This document shows, piece by piece, positions 18,401 to 27,934 of a stretch of 64,000 nucleotides of DNA. The position numbers and the translations under genes were made by a program. The notes below the pieces were generated by a model. The model worked only from the letters and a program-made list of their open reading frames with translations, was not told the origin of the DNA and ran no database searches. The stretch is from assembly GCA_964504335.1 (NCBI GenBank), contig CAZDET010000018.1, positions 19,532 to 83,531 on the forward strand, in the 5' to 3' direction. How positions within the stretch are numbered: position 1 is the stretch's first letter; the number at the start of each line of letters is the position of its first letter. This stretch comes from CAZDET01 sp964504335. Its GTDB lineage: Bacteria > Bacteroidota > Bacteroidia > Chitinophagales > Saprospiraceae.

Positions 18401-18694
18401 CCGGGCCAGATTCGCTTCGGCCTCGATGACTGGACACCCGTAAACCCCGATGACCCCGTATTGCCCACCGGCGATCCTACCGACTGGAACGACCTTTCCT
18501 GGGAGCATCTGGTCGAATCGAAAGAAGCCCTTGAGGCCTATCAAATTGATGCACAGCATAGTTTCGCCGCCAGTTCGGGAAGTGCGAATACCCCGAGGGC
18601 CACCTGGGGTAAAAACGCGGCAGACATGGCCTACATACTTTACCAAAATCCAGTGTTATTTGCCCGGCATGCTCAGGAAATGCTGCCCGATTAA
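15410..18694 (+). CDS. Large uncharacterised cluster protein (1094 residues)
   Basis: I do not recognise a described function. The product lacks a signal peptide and membrane helices. Conserved-looking blocks are PYIEFYEEDFPWRYSP near residue 101 with TPWLALICLRDDEFE near 129, the helical middle region (about residues 430-500), and near the C-terminus GWFFVLRERPGQIRFGLDDW. From memory, similar blocks occur in unannotated proteins of actinobacteria and myxobacteria, which would make this a widespread family; a search is needed to prove it. The C-terminus is helical (AADMAYILYQNPVLFARHAQ). It lies 26 bases after the DUF6603-like gene and 11 bases before the 2372-residue gene, so the products are probably made together. 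Confidence 0.75.
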   Translation: MSDPLAHYSFLPWLRQGIGTRISDVDAKGAPTSGMATERAELEVGLTLESTDVNDGTPITSDLDRTVKMIGPPDILAISTNAIVRVEPKPKVNNYEANGLPYIEFYEEDFPWRYSPAVAGTGADAGKLTPWLALICLRDDEFELKNSPDGRASIVIPTEKIDAVFHDPTQHWAWAHVHLNTELEASDLNGRMLEVNSELEANPDSGVARLLCPRKLLVETQYTAFLIPAFETGRRAGLGADFSGVLAQELSWGSDPAAKPRGAEYPVYHHWTFRTGRYGDFESLARILKPVVTDPELGKRDMFIAEAGYGLEDTPPDSTVLGLEGALKPPDFVSDAWTNGSGDVAYREHLRKLLNLSIDNEKRQTNEPAVAVDSLTANPFYSATLGDDPIVTPPIYGRWHGLVDRLRTGFPSNAPWVNDLNLDPRNRATAGLGTTVVQKNQEDYMRRAWKQVEEIKEANKRIQRAALSRMISHAIYRKHIRYANTDMAVRLTSPMHRFVTDSGRTVQHLISRSLIPNASKGGAFKKVTRPGKKSIRKMNAVAITGANTIHRTVVQNFNSETVKAAKDKEAPPLAIDIATVSSAITVSLANYQANDTAMAQQGVFDALLTETSFSDLQTSGRKNQLKDKINANDELNTDAKRLARDLIDGIESSVDGGTTASHNIVVLEAPFKAVFGTEITAKSYQNIIISRDTAGQPGVLGRATLLQDLGAYNDAFTVFNTSIIGTLASIPKADPIANIGQFSSRITAFLQPKQQLLHRVASAITLNVFDELTGTYQRRNIDRLRPIMAYPKFDDPMFRNLKELSQEYILPNIDKVPINSITLLETNQAFIEAYMAGLNHEMSRELLWREFPTDQRGSYFRQFWDISDNIFETNRERKYDIKKMHTWDDELGKHTPRVITNPSGSRYLVLLIRGELLKKYPNTQVYAQQAEFKNTSNPSAPRRLSDDAVEANIKLPVFMAELDPDIYLFGFDLDIDEAKGDSSDASKPGWFFVLRERPGQIRFGLDDWTPVNPDDPVLPTGDPTDWNDLSWEHLVESKEALEAYQIDAQHSFAASSGSANTPRATWGKNAADMAYILYQNPVLFARHAQEMLPD

Positions 18695-18705
18695 ACGCAA
18701 AACCC

Positions 18706-21700
18706 ATGATCACCGCTACAGATTTTACCGATCCCCGGATTAATTCGATCCGCAGTAATGTGGGCAGGAAGGACGACGGCATTCCGTTTTTGCTCCTGCC
18801 CGTCAAGGTCGAAACGCGTTTCATGCGCGTGGATCGCCCGGCTGGCTTGGAGCGTGGTGGCTTTGTGAGCGCCCTGGGCAGCCTCTATGCCATCAACGAC
18901 GAGCAGCAGTACGAGCCGGGCAAACTCCCTGAGCACGAGGTGCTAGGAAAAGTACGCAATGCTGGCACCAAAGTGGCCGCGCTAACATCCGAGCTGGAAG
19001 CACTCGACCCATTGCCCGATACCGATCAGGAACAACTCCGGAAAAAAGCGAAACAGATCGAGCAGGACGGCACCAAATTAGATGCGAAGCTCAGCCGCGT
19101 TCCCTGGACGGATACCGCACAGCGCAAAGCACTTAAGGAACTGCGCAACGAACTTCATTTTCAAATAGCTCGTCTCCAAGGAGCCGTCGATCAACTGAAT
19201 ACAGTCCCCGTGGAGGAGCCTTCCAGTATCGCTCCATTGTTGGATTGCCTGGAGGCGGTTAACTCAGGGCTGGTACACGTTTGCGAATCAGATCCCAGCG
19301 CCTCAGATCGGCAGTCGAAACGCGCGCTGCACAGCTATCTCGATGGGCAATTGGTGGATATCGATCGGGCGATTGCTCTTGCCAAAAAAGAATTGAATAA
19401 GAACCCGGAATCCAGTCCGGCCCAACTGGCGAAGTTGGATCAATTACGCGACCGCCCGGATGCTATTTACAAGGAGGCCGTTGCCAACGTTCGAAAATTA
19501 AAATCCAACTACAAAAAGGCAACTTATCTGGAGGCGCTGAAGGCACGCAGGGAAGCGATTAGTGGTCTTTACCAAGAGATCGAAAATCGATTCAAGCCAA
19601 AGCTGGAAATGCAACTTCGCCTGGAGCGGATTCCGGCAAAAGATCTCTTTTGCCGAATTACGGAGCTGCGCTATCAAATCCGAAGCGAAAACCGCCGCTC
19701 CATGAAACGGTTTGCCGACCGGCAATCCAGCGCTCAGCGCCTGCTAAAACAGCTGGAGCAACTCAAAGGCGACATCCATAAAGTGATTCAGGGCGGCCGA
19801 CCAGAACTGGACGCCATTGGCCAGGTATGGGATGGCATAGAAAAGGATCTGCGGCAGTACCTCCAACGCTTGGTGGCCTTCAAGGGAACGGAGGCCGAGA
19901 AACAAGCACTTGACCAACTTGCGCTACAATTGACCTCCCTTTTTGATCGGGATCTGGCGGGACTCAAATCGGCCAATAAAAGCAACTTTGCGGAACTCAA
20001 TAACACCACCCTTGAAAAAAGCGCCATCGCTTTTAGCCAGTGCATGAAGCAACTGCAGGAAATAGAATCAAAAGTAGCCGAGCACTCCGGTAAATCGGCC
20101 AGCCGTTCCCTGAACAATGCCGTAAAGCAGCTTATCGACTTTCGCGCCTCCTTCGAGGAAGCCACTGAACAATTACACGTATTGCCCGCTTCGGCCCTCA
20201 CGGAGCTCCACGAGGCAGCTGACCGGGTAGCGACCCAGGTAGATCGGGCAGTTGCCGCGGATGAACAAGTGTCGACGCGGTCGATGAGTCGCAGTACCAG
20301 CAACCATGCTAAAGAAGCGGCGGAAGCGGTACGGGCTCTGACGGGTGCCGTATTCAGCGATACTCCCGACCGGCCGGAGCGCCTAGCCGAATCGCCGCGC
20401 AATGCCCTGGTATTTGCCCGCAATACTGCCGCAAGTGACGAACTGTGGGTGCGCATTTATCCCGATGATATTGCCGTTCACAGCCACGAAGCTGCGCTCA
20501 CGGCGGATGAAGTGGCTGCCGGGAAGGCCTATTGGTACGAAATATGGGCGGCCAACGACGATTACGAAATCAAACTTGCCGCTTGGCGGGCCATAAGTAC
20601 GGCCTACGGTTCGCAGCGGGCAGCGTGGATTGTCCGCAGCCTGGAGCCGGCTCCTGAGGAAGTAGAAGCTGCCCAAAATCGATTTAAAAAGTATTCCCGC
20701 AACACCGTACGCGCAACTGCACATCTACAGGAACTCGTAGAACTCCTCAGTGCCGATATTCCAAGCACTGAGCTCATCGAGACTGTCGGTACGGCTTATC
20801 CGGTTCTGGAAAAAGCCAATCGGACCCTCGACCGGGTGAAACGCGATCACTTGCATTTGCTGCAACGTACGCAAAACCTGTTGATCAAATTACAATCGCT
20901 GGTCGGTAAGCTCGTCCAACGCATAAACGAAGAACTAATCCCTGCGAGGCGGGTAACGGAAGCGCAAATGGCCACCGTACGTGCCTTCATCTCTACATTT
21001 ACCGCCACCGCACGCCACTTCACGACTATTGAAAAAGTGGCCTCGAAGGAAGTGATTCGACAGGAAGTGGAGGAAGATCTTTTCCCCGAAGTATCGCTCA
21101 AAGACGAAAGCTGGACGGAGGCTCCGCACTCCAGGGTGATGCCCGATCGCTTTGCGGTACTTACCATGCGCGGGGAGCAGTTTATCCACATTGCCGTAGG
21201 CAACCCACTGCCTGCAGATCGACTCGTGGTAGGGCTCGACCCTGCCACTTTTGACACCGACACCTTCGAATACGACGAAGACGGTAACCTTATCGTTGAT
21301 CCGTCTATCGAATGGCTAACCGATTTCGAAGCTGCCAGGCAGATCGGAATGGCGCTTACCATCCCGATAGACGAAGAAGATGTCAACCAGGGATTCGACC
21401 GGGTATTAGTCCTCGGAATCAAGGATACGACCGAAGCGGAGGGGCAGGCCTTGATCGAACAACTCATTGAAAATCACCATTACCTCCCGGAGGGTGCCTC
21501 TTTTTTACCCATCGGCACGCCCACGAATAATACAGAAGTTGGGAAATCGGGCTATCGCACCTTCGAGGAGGATGCGGCCGGAAGTTTTGCCGTTGAACGC
21601 AACAACGAGGAGCCCGTCAGCCAGGCCCTCGACCCTGAGTTTCCTACGAATGCAGAGCGTCTGGCAAGCGGATTGGGTATTCAGACAGGCGTTTTTCTCC

Positions 21701-24700
21701 AACTGGACCATCAGGGGCGCACCGAGATATCGGAAGCACTCACGCTGAATAAAGCCCTTTTTCACGGAACGATCGGCAATTACATGGAGGAAGGGCTGGA
21801 TCAGTTATTTACCCTCGACAACATCAACTTCACCAAAGAATTCTTCACCAATTTTGTGAGCGCCCGAGGGTTCCTTCCATCACTGCGGATCGGAACGCAG
21901 CCCTATGGCATTTTGCCTACTACGGCCTTTTCCGAGTTCAACGCAACAGCCAACGATAGTTCCCTACCCGTTTTGATGCCGGCGGATTTTGACCATCCTG
22001 CCGTCATTGCAGACGATTTGAGAACGCGCTACGATATCCGCTTGCGCCGCCTGCTCGATCAACTCGACCGGCAATGGACGACCATTCGGGAAGCCAAGGT
22101 GCCTTATTCCGGGAATACCAATCCGGCGGATCCACAGGGCCATTTCATGGAGATGCTAGGGCTGCAAGCTACTTCAGAAGAGCACTATTATCGCTACGGG
22201 CTCAACGTAGCCGCCCGCAAGGCCGCTGATGAGGCTGGCGGATTCAGTATCAGTTTTGGTACCGACGATCCCTGGGGGCCAAACAATGCGGCAAATACTT
22301 TCCGCATGCGAATGCTCGACGGCTATTATTATAATTCCGACAAATTTGCCGACGAACGAGAGGGATTGAGCCCACTGGAGGCATTTACCCAGCGCTTTAC
22401 GCGCATTACCGAGCAGTTTACCAACGCTCGCGTTTTTGCCACCCGCCACCTACGAGACCAGTCCCAGTTGCTCGGCCAACTCATCGATAGTCGCGAGCTG
22501 GCAGGAGCTGTCGTGGCCAGTGCGAATCCGTTTTCCGGTACGCCCGAAGAGCGGGCAGCCGCCCAGGCTGAACTGCAAAACTACATCGATTGGCTTATCA
22601 GTGAAAACCCCTGGGAAATTCACGCTCAAAACCGCTTTGCAGAGGTGGTCGAAGGTGCACTTATCGAAGGCTTGCCCTCCAAATCACTGCTGTTTCTATT
22701 GCTCCGACATTCCATTCTTTCCGCCTATGCCGATGCCATCTTGAAGGTGCTCGAGCGCGAAGGACTAACGGATCAGGTCACGCGCAAAAAGCTAGGCCAG
22801 CCCGGCCATTTTTACAATCGCTTTGCGGGGGGCTACAACTACGTGACAAAATGGTCGTACCTCTTCAGTCGCATCGATCGCCTCGACGGGCTGATGGGAT
22901 TCAAGATGGATACCAACAACGCATTCTATGCCTATATGAATGGCCAGTCGGGTTCTAACGGATACCTGAACCGCTACCTTTCCCCAAGCAGCCCGTCGGT
23001 ATTTCAGGGGTACTCGAATCGAAATCAGCACCAGAGTATAGTCATGGAGCTGGATGATACCAGAGAGGCGATCGGCCGGCTCAAAGATATACCCACCGCC
23101 CATCTCAATCAGTTGCTTCAGGAACACATCGACCTATGCACCTACCGGCTCGATGCCTGGCGGCTGGGTATGGTCAACAAACGCCTGCAGGCTCAACGGG
23201 CCGCTCAGCCAACGGGCATTTTCCTCGGAGCCTACGGATTTGTGGAAGACTTGAAGAAAGGGGATTCCCTTGTGCCCTTACCGAGGCGCGACCTGCCCGA
23301 TGGGCTCTGGAAACGCGGGGACGATCCCATCTATCCGGGTGGCGATAACGAAGTCTTCATTCACACGCCGTCTCTGAATCACGCCATAACGGCCGCAATC
23401 TTAAAGGCCGGCTTTGATGCAAATAAAGATACGGCGGAGATCGACAATCCGCTAGCCGTCAACCTCTCTTCCGCGAGGGTCCGGATGGCGCTCCAGTTGC
23501 TCAGCGGCATTCGCGCGGGGCAGGATGCCGCCGCCATGCTCGGCTACCAATTCGAGCGGGGGCTCCACGAACGCTATCTCCACATTCCGCTGGAATTGGA
23601 CCAATACATTTACGACTTCCGCGACGAATTTCCCTTGGCTGAACCCGTGGATGCCAGCCTGACCCTTGGCGAAGCAACCGTGACGAACGTAGTAAACGGC
23701 ATGGAGCTGCTGGAAACCGCACAGGATTTCATTGAAGATACCGGTGGCCCGCCCAACCCGGGCGACAGCTTGTACCAGAGCCTGAAGGCCCGCGAAGCCG
23801 CCTGGTGGAGCCATATCGGAAATGCCAACCTCAGTGCCGCCAGTGCCGCCAAGCGCGACGCCATGCTGCAGGAAATCGACCGAATGGCGGATGCCTTCGA
23901 TGCGCTGGGCGATCTTTGTATCTCAGAAAGTGTCTACCAGGTCGTGCAGGGCAACCACATTCGGGCATCCGCCATCATGGAGAAGCTGGCCAAGGGCGAC
24001 GTGCCCAACGATATCAGCATTGCGGATACGCCCCGGACCGGGACAGTACTGACTCAGAAGGTAGCGCTGTTCGTGGAAGCAATTCGGGATATTGATCAGG
24101 CACTTACCGATTCCGGTGCCCAGAGCCTGCCCCTAGAGGATAGTGCGCTGGAAACAGCGGTATCGGCTGCCGGGGCCCGACCAGCTGGCTGGAACGGTCC
24201 CTTTACGCCCCGCGCCCTGGCCGATCCAAGCCTGAATAAATGGGCCGGCCAGATGATTGGCGACCCCGCCCGCGTTCAGTGTCAGGTACAGTATACCATC
24301 GGTGATATCCAGCAGACCCTCACGGTAAGTCTTGCCGATTTGGCGATTCAGCCCCTGGATGTGCTGCAGCTGTTCGGTACCGGCCCGCTCGACGGTGGAG
24401 CAGAGTTGAACGCCAGGATTGGCTACTACACCAAGCAACAACTGACACTACCCGTCGACTTTGAAGGAACTGCCGATGAGGCGGAACTGACGATTCTCTA
24501 TACCAAGCGCCACCCGGACTGGACGCCCGATGTGACCTCCTTTTACGAAAAAGCTGCCTACATCCAGGCACTACGGACCTTACTCACTAACAGTGGGGTG
24601 TTGGCCGCCGATCACCTGCTCATTCCAGGCGAGGAGGAGGTGTCTCCCGAATTGGTCCGCAACCAAGATGTAGGCGAGGCGCTGGTTCGCATCACTAATT

Positions 24701-25824
24701 TATTCGTCCGGTTACAGCTGATGGAGAACGACTGGAACGCCTTCCTGACTAATGAAGTGGCACTGGACGAAATTGACGAGCATTCCTTTGCCGATTCGCA
24801 GATTGATGCCTTGCGGAATTTGCTGGTTCGTTCAGCGGCCTTCGGTATTCCCGGAGCGGTACCCGACAATCAATTTGGCTATGGGGATGCGGTCGGATCG
24901 GAGTTAATGAACGCTGCTGCCGGAGTAACGAAAGCCGTTTCCGGCCGACTCAAGCAGGCTGCCAAGGAACTGGCTGTGGCGGAGGATGAGACGAAAACCA
25001 ACGAGGCTCGCATTGCGGCTATCCGGGAGGCAAGTAAACGGATATTGGGGAAAGCCTTTGTGTTTCTGCCGCAATTCTACCTGCGCAATGCCGCGGCGCT
25101 TTCTGAACAACTCACCTTGCCAACCGAAAAGGGTTTGTTGCGCAGCGCCTCTTCTTCTCTTATCCTGGAAGAATGGGCGCAAGGGCTATCCAGGGTGCGC
25201 GAGCGGATGGCCGTATTGGATACGATTGAAATGTGGGCGGAGGCCTTTGGGGCAGCCCTTCCGGACCGGAAGCCGGTTCAGTTTCCATTTTCCCTGGATG
25301 AAAGCGGCACGGCCATCGATCATTGGCTCGGCATGGAGCTACCTCCGGATTACCAGTCGGAAGAAGACAAGCTGTCCGTAGTGCTCATGAATACCTCTCA
25401 ACTTACGGTTGCCCCTGAAGCTCCGAAGACCGCACTGCTGCTGGACGAATGGGTGGAGATCATACCAAGTAAGGAAGAGACCACAGGCGTTACGTTTAAT
25501 TACGATCAGCCGGATGCCAAGCCTCCCAACAATCTCCTGCTGGCCGTTACCCCCCGTATCTCCGGCACCTGGCGCTGGGATGATTTGGTGCACACCCTTG
25601 TAGATACCCTCGAATTGGCGAAGAACCGGGCGGTAGAACCCGAGCATCTTGACGATACTGTATTCGGACAAATCCTTCCCGGAATTATGATGGAAATCGT
25701 ACCGCCCCAACTGCTTCCCGAAGACGGCGAAGATTCCGGCGATGCCCAGGATAATCCACTGGGCCTACAAGTGGTTACCGACTTTGGAGTAGTGAATGAT
25801 ACATACGAACCCGAAGAATCCTAA
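18706..25824 (+). CDS. Giant uncharacterised cluster protein (2372 residues)
   Basis: This is the largest gene in the window. After a short N-terminal block (DDGIPFLLLPVKVETRFMRV) come about 480 residues of heptad-rich coiled coil, rich in Leu, Gln, Lys and Glu. A conserved block LWVRIYPDDIAVHSHEA starts near residue 580 and is followed by KAYWYEIWAA. A second helical region leads to RGFLPSLRIGTQPYGILPTT near residue 1050, and LSGIRAGQDAAAMLGYQFER lies near 1600. The C-terminal third mixes helices and strands and ends in an acidic tail. There is no signal peptide, membrane helix, nucleotide-binding P-loop or recognisable nuclease or toxin motif. Its size recalls the A subunits of Tc toxins, but no Tc motif is seen. 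Spacing is 11 bases from the gene before and 3 bases to the gene after. Confidence 0.75.
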   Translation: MITATDFTDPRINSIRSNVGRKDDGIPFLLLPVKVETRFMRVDRPAGLERGGFVSALGSLYAINDEQQYEPGKLPEHEVLGKVRNAGTKVAALTSELEALDPLPDTDQEQLRKKAKQIEQDGTKLDAKLSRVPWTDTAQRKALKELRNELHFQIARLQGAVDQLNTVPVEEPSSIAPLLDCLEAVNSGLVHVCESDPSASDRQSKRALHSYLDGQLVDIDRAIALAKKELNKNPESSPAQLAKLDQLRDRPDAIYKEAVANVRKLKSNYKKATYLEALKARREAISGLYQEIENRFKPKLEMQLRLERIPAKDLFCRITELRYQIRSENRRSMKRFADRQSSAQRLLKQLEQLKGDIHKVIQGGRPELDAIGQVWDGIEKDLRQYLQRLVAFKGTEAEKQALDQLALQLTSLFDRDLAGLKSANKSNFAELNNTTLEKSAIAFSQCMKQLQEIESKVAEHSGKSASRSLNNAVKQLIDFRASFEEATEQLHVLPASALTELHEAADRVATQVDRAVAADEQVSTRSMSRSTSNHAKEAAEAVRALTGAVFSDTPDRPERLAESPRNALVFARNTAASDELWVRIYPDDIAVHSHEAALTADEVAAGKAYWYEIWAANDDYEIKLAAWRAISTAYGSQRAAWIVRSLEPAPEEVEAAQNRFKKYSRNTVRATAHLQELVELLSADIPSTELIETVGTAYPVLEKANRTLDRVKRDHLHLLQRTQNLLIKLQSLVGKLVQRINEELIPARRVTEAQMATVRAFISTFTATARHFTTIEKVASKEVIRQEVEEDLFPEVSLKDESWTEAPHSRVMPDRFAVLTMRGEQFIHIAVGNPLPADRLVVGLDPATFDTDTFEYDEDGNLIVDPSIEWLTDFEAARQIGMALTIPIDEEDVNQGFDRVLVLGIKDTTEAEGQALIEQLIENHHYLPEGASFLPIGTPTNNTEVGKSGYRTFEEDAAGSFAVERNNEEPVSQALDPEFPTNAERLASGLGIQTGVFLQLDHQGRTEISEALTLNKALFHGTIGNYMEEGLDQLFTLDNINFTKEFFTNFVSARGFLPSLRIGTQPYGILPTTAFSEFNATANDSSLPVLMPADFDHPAVIADDLRTRYDIRLRRLLDQLDRQWTTIREAKVPYSGNTNPADPQGHFMEMLGLQATSEEHYYRYGLNVAARKAADEAGGFSISFGTDDPWGPNNAANTFRMRMLDGYYYNSDKFADEREGLSPLEAFTQRFTRITEQFTNARVFATRHLRDQSQLLGQLIDSRELAGAVVASANPFSGTPEERAAAQAELQNYIDWLISENPWEIHAQNRFAEVVEGALIEGLPSKSLLFLLLRHSILSAYADAILKVLEREGLTDQVTRKKLGQPGHFYNRFAGGYNYVTKWSYLFSRIDRLDGLMGFKMDTNNAFYAYMNGQSGSNGYLNRYLSPSSPSVFQGYSNRNQHQSIVMELDDTREAIGRLKDIPTAHLNQLLQEHIDLCTYRLDAWRLGMVNKRLQAQRAAQPTGIFLGAYGFVEDLKKGDSLVPLPRRDLPDGLWKRGDDPIYPGGDNEVFIHTPSLNHAITAAILKAGFDANKDTAEIDNPLAVNLSSARVRMALQLLSGIRAGQDAAAMLGYQFERGLHERYLHIPLELDQYIYDFRDEFPLAEPVDASLTLGEATVTNVVNGMELLETAQDFIEDTGGPPNPGDSLYQSLKAREAAWWSHIGNANLSAASAAKRDAMLQEIDRMADAFDALGDLCISESVYQVVQGNHIRASAIMEKLAKGDVPNDISIADTPRTGTVLTQKVALFVEAIRDIDQALTDSGAQSLPLEDSALETAVSAAGARPAGWNGPFTPRALADPSLNKWAGQMIGDPARVQCQVQYTIGDIQQTLTVSLADLAIQPLDVLQLFGTGPLDGGAELNARIGYYTKQQLTLPVDFEGTADEAELTILYTKRHPDWTPDVTSFYEKAAYIQALRTLLTNSGVLAADHLLIPGEEEVSPELVRNQDVGEALVRITNLFVRLQLMENDWNAFLTNEVALDEIDEHSFADSQIDALRNLLVRSAAFGIPGAVPDNQFGYGDAVGSELMNAAAGVTKAVSGRLKQAAKELAVAEDETKTNEARIAAIREASKRILGKAFVFLPQFYLRNAAALSEQLTLPTEKGLLRSASSSLILEEWAQGLSRVRERMAVLDTIEMWAEAFGAALPDRKPVQFPFSLDESGTAIDHWLGMELPPDYQSEEDKLSVVLMNTSQLTVAPEAPKTALLLDEWVEIIPSKEETTGVTFNYDQPDAKPPNNLLLAVTPRISGTWRWDDLVHTLVDTLELAKNRAVEPEHLDDTVFGQILPGIMMEIVPPQLLPEDGEDSGDAQDNPLGLQVVTDFGVVNDTYEPEES

Positions 25825-25827
25825 ATC

Positions 25828-27813
25828 ATGGCAACGCGATTAGACATAACGACCTGTGAACCCTTTCGCTCCTGGAACCGCCTGGAGTCGAGGCCCCGCG
25901 CGAAAGAATTCGACCGCGTACTCAGCGCCGAAATCCACGACCCGCTCTGGATGCTGACGCGGCAGTGGCAGTTTGGCGAATTTCAGGGAGAGGACACGGG
26001 GTCGGCCGTTTTTGCCAAGGTGCAAATGGAAACGACCCGGGTGACCAAGCTCAAAAACCGGCAGGGGAGTGCCGTCTCCTTCGACGAGGAAATTCCCCTG
26101 GAGGCCCGAGTGGAGCGAATGCCCGTTCAGTACGATATTCGATTTCGGGCCCGCGCCGGACAATATTGGTTGAAGTTACTAGCCGAGGCAGGTACTGCCT
26201 ACAACCTGGATTCCCCGAGTGTGTTGTTCGAATTTCCGGTGATGAAAGCTTTCTTTGTTTCAAGCTTTGGATTCGAATTACCGGTCATCGATACCGAAAA
26301 TGATGCTACGGCATTGCAGGTGGCCAAAGCAAAATTACTGACCAATCGCTCGGCCCATCAGGCCCTCACAGCGCTGGCCGGCCGGTCGATGGATGGCGTG
26401 CGCTGGTACGAAGCGCTGACCTCGTCGGGTAGCCCCGCCTTGCCCGCTGTACTGACCGGTAATGCGGGTTACAACACTGCCTTCGCTACCTTCATTCTGG
26501 AAGCGGGTCAGGCATTCGCCCAGTGGTTTGAGGAGTTTCACGAGCAGCCCGATACCGAAGATGATCGCAGCTGGCAGCCTTCCAATCTGGAATACAGCTT
26601 CGCTTGCAGTATGCCCAACAAAGGCAACACGGCCAATACCATTTTAAATGCGGAAGAATTTTACCACGGTAGGTTGGATTGGTACTCCTTCGATTTGAAT
26701 TTGAGTGGGGATGATTCTGGTTTGGCCGACCGATCTCGGGCGGATCGCGAGGCTGCCGTTAAAACGGAAGTGCTCACAATTATTCCTGCGGAAGCCCGCT
26801 TCGGCGGGATGCCAAATAGCCGCTGGTGGGAATTCGAAGATGGTGCCACGGACTTTGGAGACATCAATGCAGAAACTACCGATCTGGCAAAGATTCTGCT
26901 GGCGGAATTTGCCCTGATGTACAGCAATGACTGGTTCGTGGTTCCCTACACCGTTCCCGCCGGATCGGTCTCCGAAGTAAAGGGAATCGTGGTAACCGAT
27001 ACTTTTGGGATACGAACCCTTGTTGCGCCGGCCAATCAAGGAGATGCTAACGACTGGACTGCCTGGACGATGTTCAATCTAAGCAAAACAAGTAGCAGCG
27101 ACGGCCAAGACGGAAAAGCCGATCCCCGCATTTTCATCCCGCCTGTAGTCGGGAAAGTCCTGGAAAGCAAACCCTTGGAGGCCGTAGAAATGGTGCGCGA
27201 CGAGATGGCCAACATGGTGTGGGGTATAGAAACCACCATCCCCGATTTGTTGGGTGGAGGACGTGACGGCAGTGCAGCTGCACAGGAGCTATCCAATTTC
27301 TTGTTAGCGCTCGACCGGAAGCTGGACGTCGAACCAATGGCGGTACCCGATGGTGTCAAATTGCGATACACGCTGGGCAATACCGTGCCGGAGTGTTGGA
27401 TTCCCTTTTTGCCGGTTCATCTACCCGGGCAGAATCGGGCCATTCAACTGCAGCGGGCCTCCATGCCGCGTTGGTTCAACGGAGCCTTCTCCGTGGTGCG
27501 GCCCCGCACGGATATCCTGCGGGAAGGGATGCACGAAGATCCCAGTGCCGCGGAGCACCTGTTTGTAAATACCTCCGAAGACGACCAGGACCATCCGTAT
27601 TTCATATTTGAAGAAGAGGTGCCGCGTTCCGGTGTTCAGGTACACGCCACGTGGCAACGTACCCGCTGGTATAATGGTAAAATCGTTTGCTGGTACGGCC
27701 GCAGAAAACGAATGTCCCGCGGAGAAGGAGCGAGTGGCCTGGCCTTCGATACCATCCTGGATGTCGATTACGAAAACCGCGAAGCATTTGTGCCGGCGGA
27801 GAAGGGAGTGTGA
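25828..27813 (+). CDS. Uncharacterised cluster protein (661 residues), last gene
   Basis: The 661-residue product starts 3 bases after the 2372-residue gene and closes the cluster. Near its N-terminus it carries a striking conserved-looking block, DPLWMLTRQWQFGEFQGED (residues 38-56), which I recall from unannotated proteins in other phyla. Further blocks are DGVRWYEAL, EEFYHGRLDWYSFDLNL, NDWFVVPYTVPAGS and PCWIPF-like ECWIPFLPVHLPG. The protein is rich in Trp, Phe and Tyr, mixed alpha/beta, and soluble, with no signal peptide. No enzyme motif was found. The tight spacing and shared aromatic-rich style suggest it assembles with the three large proteins encoded just upstream. Confidence 0.75.
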   Translation: MATRLDITTCEPFRSWNRLESRPRAKEFDRVLSAEIHDPLWMLTRQWQFGEFQGEDTGSAVFAKVQMETTRVTKLKNRQGSAVSFDEEIPLEARVERMPVQYDIRFRARAGQYWLKLLAEAGTAYNLDSPSVLFEFPVMKAFFVSSFGFELPVIDTENDATALQVAKAKLLTNRSAHQALTALAGRSMDGVRWYEALTSSGSPALPAVLTGNAGYNTAFATFILEAGQAFAQWFEEFHEQPDTEDDRSWQPSNLEYSFACSMPNKGNTANTILNAEEFYHGRLDWYSFDLNLSGDDSGLADRSRADREAAVKTEVLTIIPAEARFGGMPNSRWWEFEDGATDFGDINAETTDLAKILLAEFALMYSNDWFVVPYTVPAGSVSEVKGIVVTDTFGIRTLVAPANQGDANDWTAWTMFNLSKTSSSDGQDGKADPRIFIPPVVGKVLESKPLEAVEMVRDEMANMVWGIETTIPDLLGGGRDGSAAAQELSNFLLALDRKLDVEPMAVPDGVKLRYTLGNTVPECWIPFLPVHLPGQNRAIQLQRASMPRWFNGAFSVVRPRTDILREGMHEDPSAAEHLFVNTSEDDQDHPYFIFEEEVPRSGVQVHATWQRTRWYNGKIVCWYGRRKRMSRGEGASGLAFDTILDVDYENREAFVPAEKGV

Positions 27814-27934
27814 AGTGGGGAGTTTTTTTTGATTTTTTCTTTAGCTAAAATTGGATTTTGTAATGATTGATTCGTATTTTTAAGTGCTGATTAATTTGAA
27901 GTAAATGCAAGAGGTTTGCTTGCGTTAAATGCAT

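Noticed and set aside
17678..18646. Minus-strand frame of 322 codons in the 1094-residue gene
   Set aside because: The plus-strand gene is part of a tight operon with conserved blocks, and the antisense frame has none.
5941..27813. Contractile injection system, type VI secretion or Tc toxin locus
   Set aside because: No sheath, tube, spike, LysM or baseplate motif and no ClpV-like or other AAA ATPase was found. No Rhs/YD repeats of TcC and no TcA motif are present.
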